Shown: in pieces, positions 63,622-64,000 of the stretch
Layout of the letters: each line of letters begins with the position of its first letter
Position numbering within the stretch: the stretch's first letter is position 1
NCBI GenBank assembly: GCA_016718315.1
Contig: JADKDV010000001.1
Coordinates: 1,261,472-1,325,471, forward strand
Length of the DNA: 64,000 nt
Direction: 5' to 3'
From: Candidatus Obscuribacter sp.
Lineage (GTDB): Bacteria > Cyanobacteriota > Vampirovibrionia > Obscuribacterales > Obscuribacteraceae
Notes under the pieces: generated by a model
Seen by the model: the letters and a program-made list of their open reading frames with translations, nothing else
Told to the model about the DNA's origin: nothing
Database searches by the model: none
Program-made: the position numbers and the translations under genes

Positions 63622-64000
63622 ATGACCAATACGCAAACAGAGACCCAAAATCAGCTAAATACAGAGCCCGAAAGAGTGCGGGCCACTCTGCGCATATACC
63701 ACCCTGAGCTAAACCCGGATGAGATTACAGCGCTTTTGGGTCTGAGTCCCTCGGTGGCCTGGACCAGAGGTCAGGAAGCCTACGGCTGGACCAAAAAGCC
63801 CGGCAATAAAGCCCCATCGGGCGGTTGGCTCTTAAGCTCCAGACAAAAAGTCAAAAGCAATAATGCTATTGCCCACCTGGATTGGCTTTTAGATCAGCTG
63901 GCAGGTACCAGCTCAAGCCTCAAAGCCTTACAGGACAAAGGTTTTATGGTAGACGTCGTGGTGGGCTGGCATGCCAGCTCCTGGAATACTACCCAGCTCT
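63622..64000 (+). CDS. DUF4279-like protein (partial)
   Basis: The ATG is at 63622 with GGGAAG upstream; the frame is open to the right edge (126 codons visible). The pattern fits DUF4279: RATLRIYHPELNPDEITALLGL, then PSGGWLLSSRQKV, then IAHLDWLLDQL and a VVVGWHASSW strand. These small proteins are widespread, and their role is unknown; they often sit near toxin-immunity or mobile genes. It is divergent from the mlaE gene. Confidence 0.75.
   Translation, partial: MTNTQTETQNQLNTEPERVRATLRIYHPELNPDEITALLGLSPSVAWTRGQEAYGWTKKPGNKAPSGGWLLSSRQKVKSNNAIAHLDWLLDQLAGTSSSLKALQDKGFMVDVVVGWHASSWNTTQL

Overview
The window looks like the chromosome of a Gram-negative, diderm bacterium of roughly balanced base composition. 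Its closest feel is a Melainabacteria/Vampirovibrionia genome of the Candidatus Obscuribacter type. That is an inference from the many LysM proteins without signal peptides, very long low-complexity proteins, frequent TTG and GTG starts and a PiT phosphate transporter; it is not proven by any marker here. An outer membrane is implied by an ADP-heptose-type glycosyltransferase and an MlaE/MCE lipid-transport pair.

Layout. (1) 1-3.9 kb: the N-terminal part of a SpoU/TrmH-like rRNA methyltransferase carrying about 480 residues of Gly/Ser/Arg/Tyr repeats, a frameshifted small membrane protein, a small helix-turn-helix protein, selA and a one-TM protein. (2) 4-14.3 kb: a divergent block with a coiled-coil protein on one side, and on the other an apparent three-gene operon of a membrane-anchored VirD4/TraD-like ATPase, a HerA/DUF87-like ATPase with cysteine clusters and a small acidic protein. 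(3) 14.3-34.4 kb: three paralogous LysM proteins (4488, 1639 and 344 aa) that share a variant LysM domain and a C-terminal domain I cannot name. The largest contains a 24-bp minisatellite inside ~0.5-kb super-repeats. (4) 34.4-52.2 kb: ordinary chromosome with envelope, export and transport genes: GT9 glycosyltransferase, EamA exporter, matrixin-like protease, lysozyme-like protein, PiT plus UspA, DinG-like helicase, LysM membrane protein, M16 peptidase and a frameshifted feoB. (5) 52.3-60.8 kb: a tRNA-His(GTG) whose 3' end is the attachment site of an 8.4-kb integrated element bounded by a 20-bp direct repeat. The element carries integrase, a zinc-ribbon protein, an excisionase-like protein, three tiny overlapping genes, a zinc-finger/Toprim primase, a DUF3987-type helicase, short tandem repeats, a terminase-small-subunit-like HTH protein and an AlbA_2 (Schlafen-type) remnant. 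The order resembles a phage satellite. Most of its genes are broken by single-base shifts, often in homopolymers, so it is either decaying or poorly polished. (6) 60.8-64 kb: the displaced tRNA terminator, a small charged ORF, an MCE/MlaE pair and the start of a DUF4279 protein.

The two parts most likely to hold something undescribed are the LysM plus C-terminal-domain family together with the adjacent two-ATPase operon, and the tRNA-His element. Coordinates and motifs were read by eye. Family names rest on recognised motifs, not on searches.
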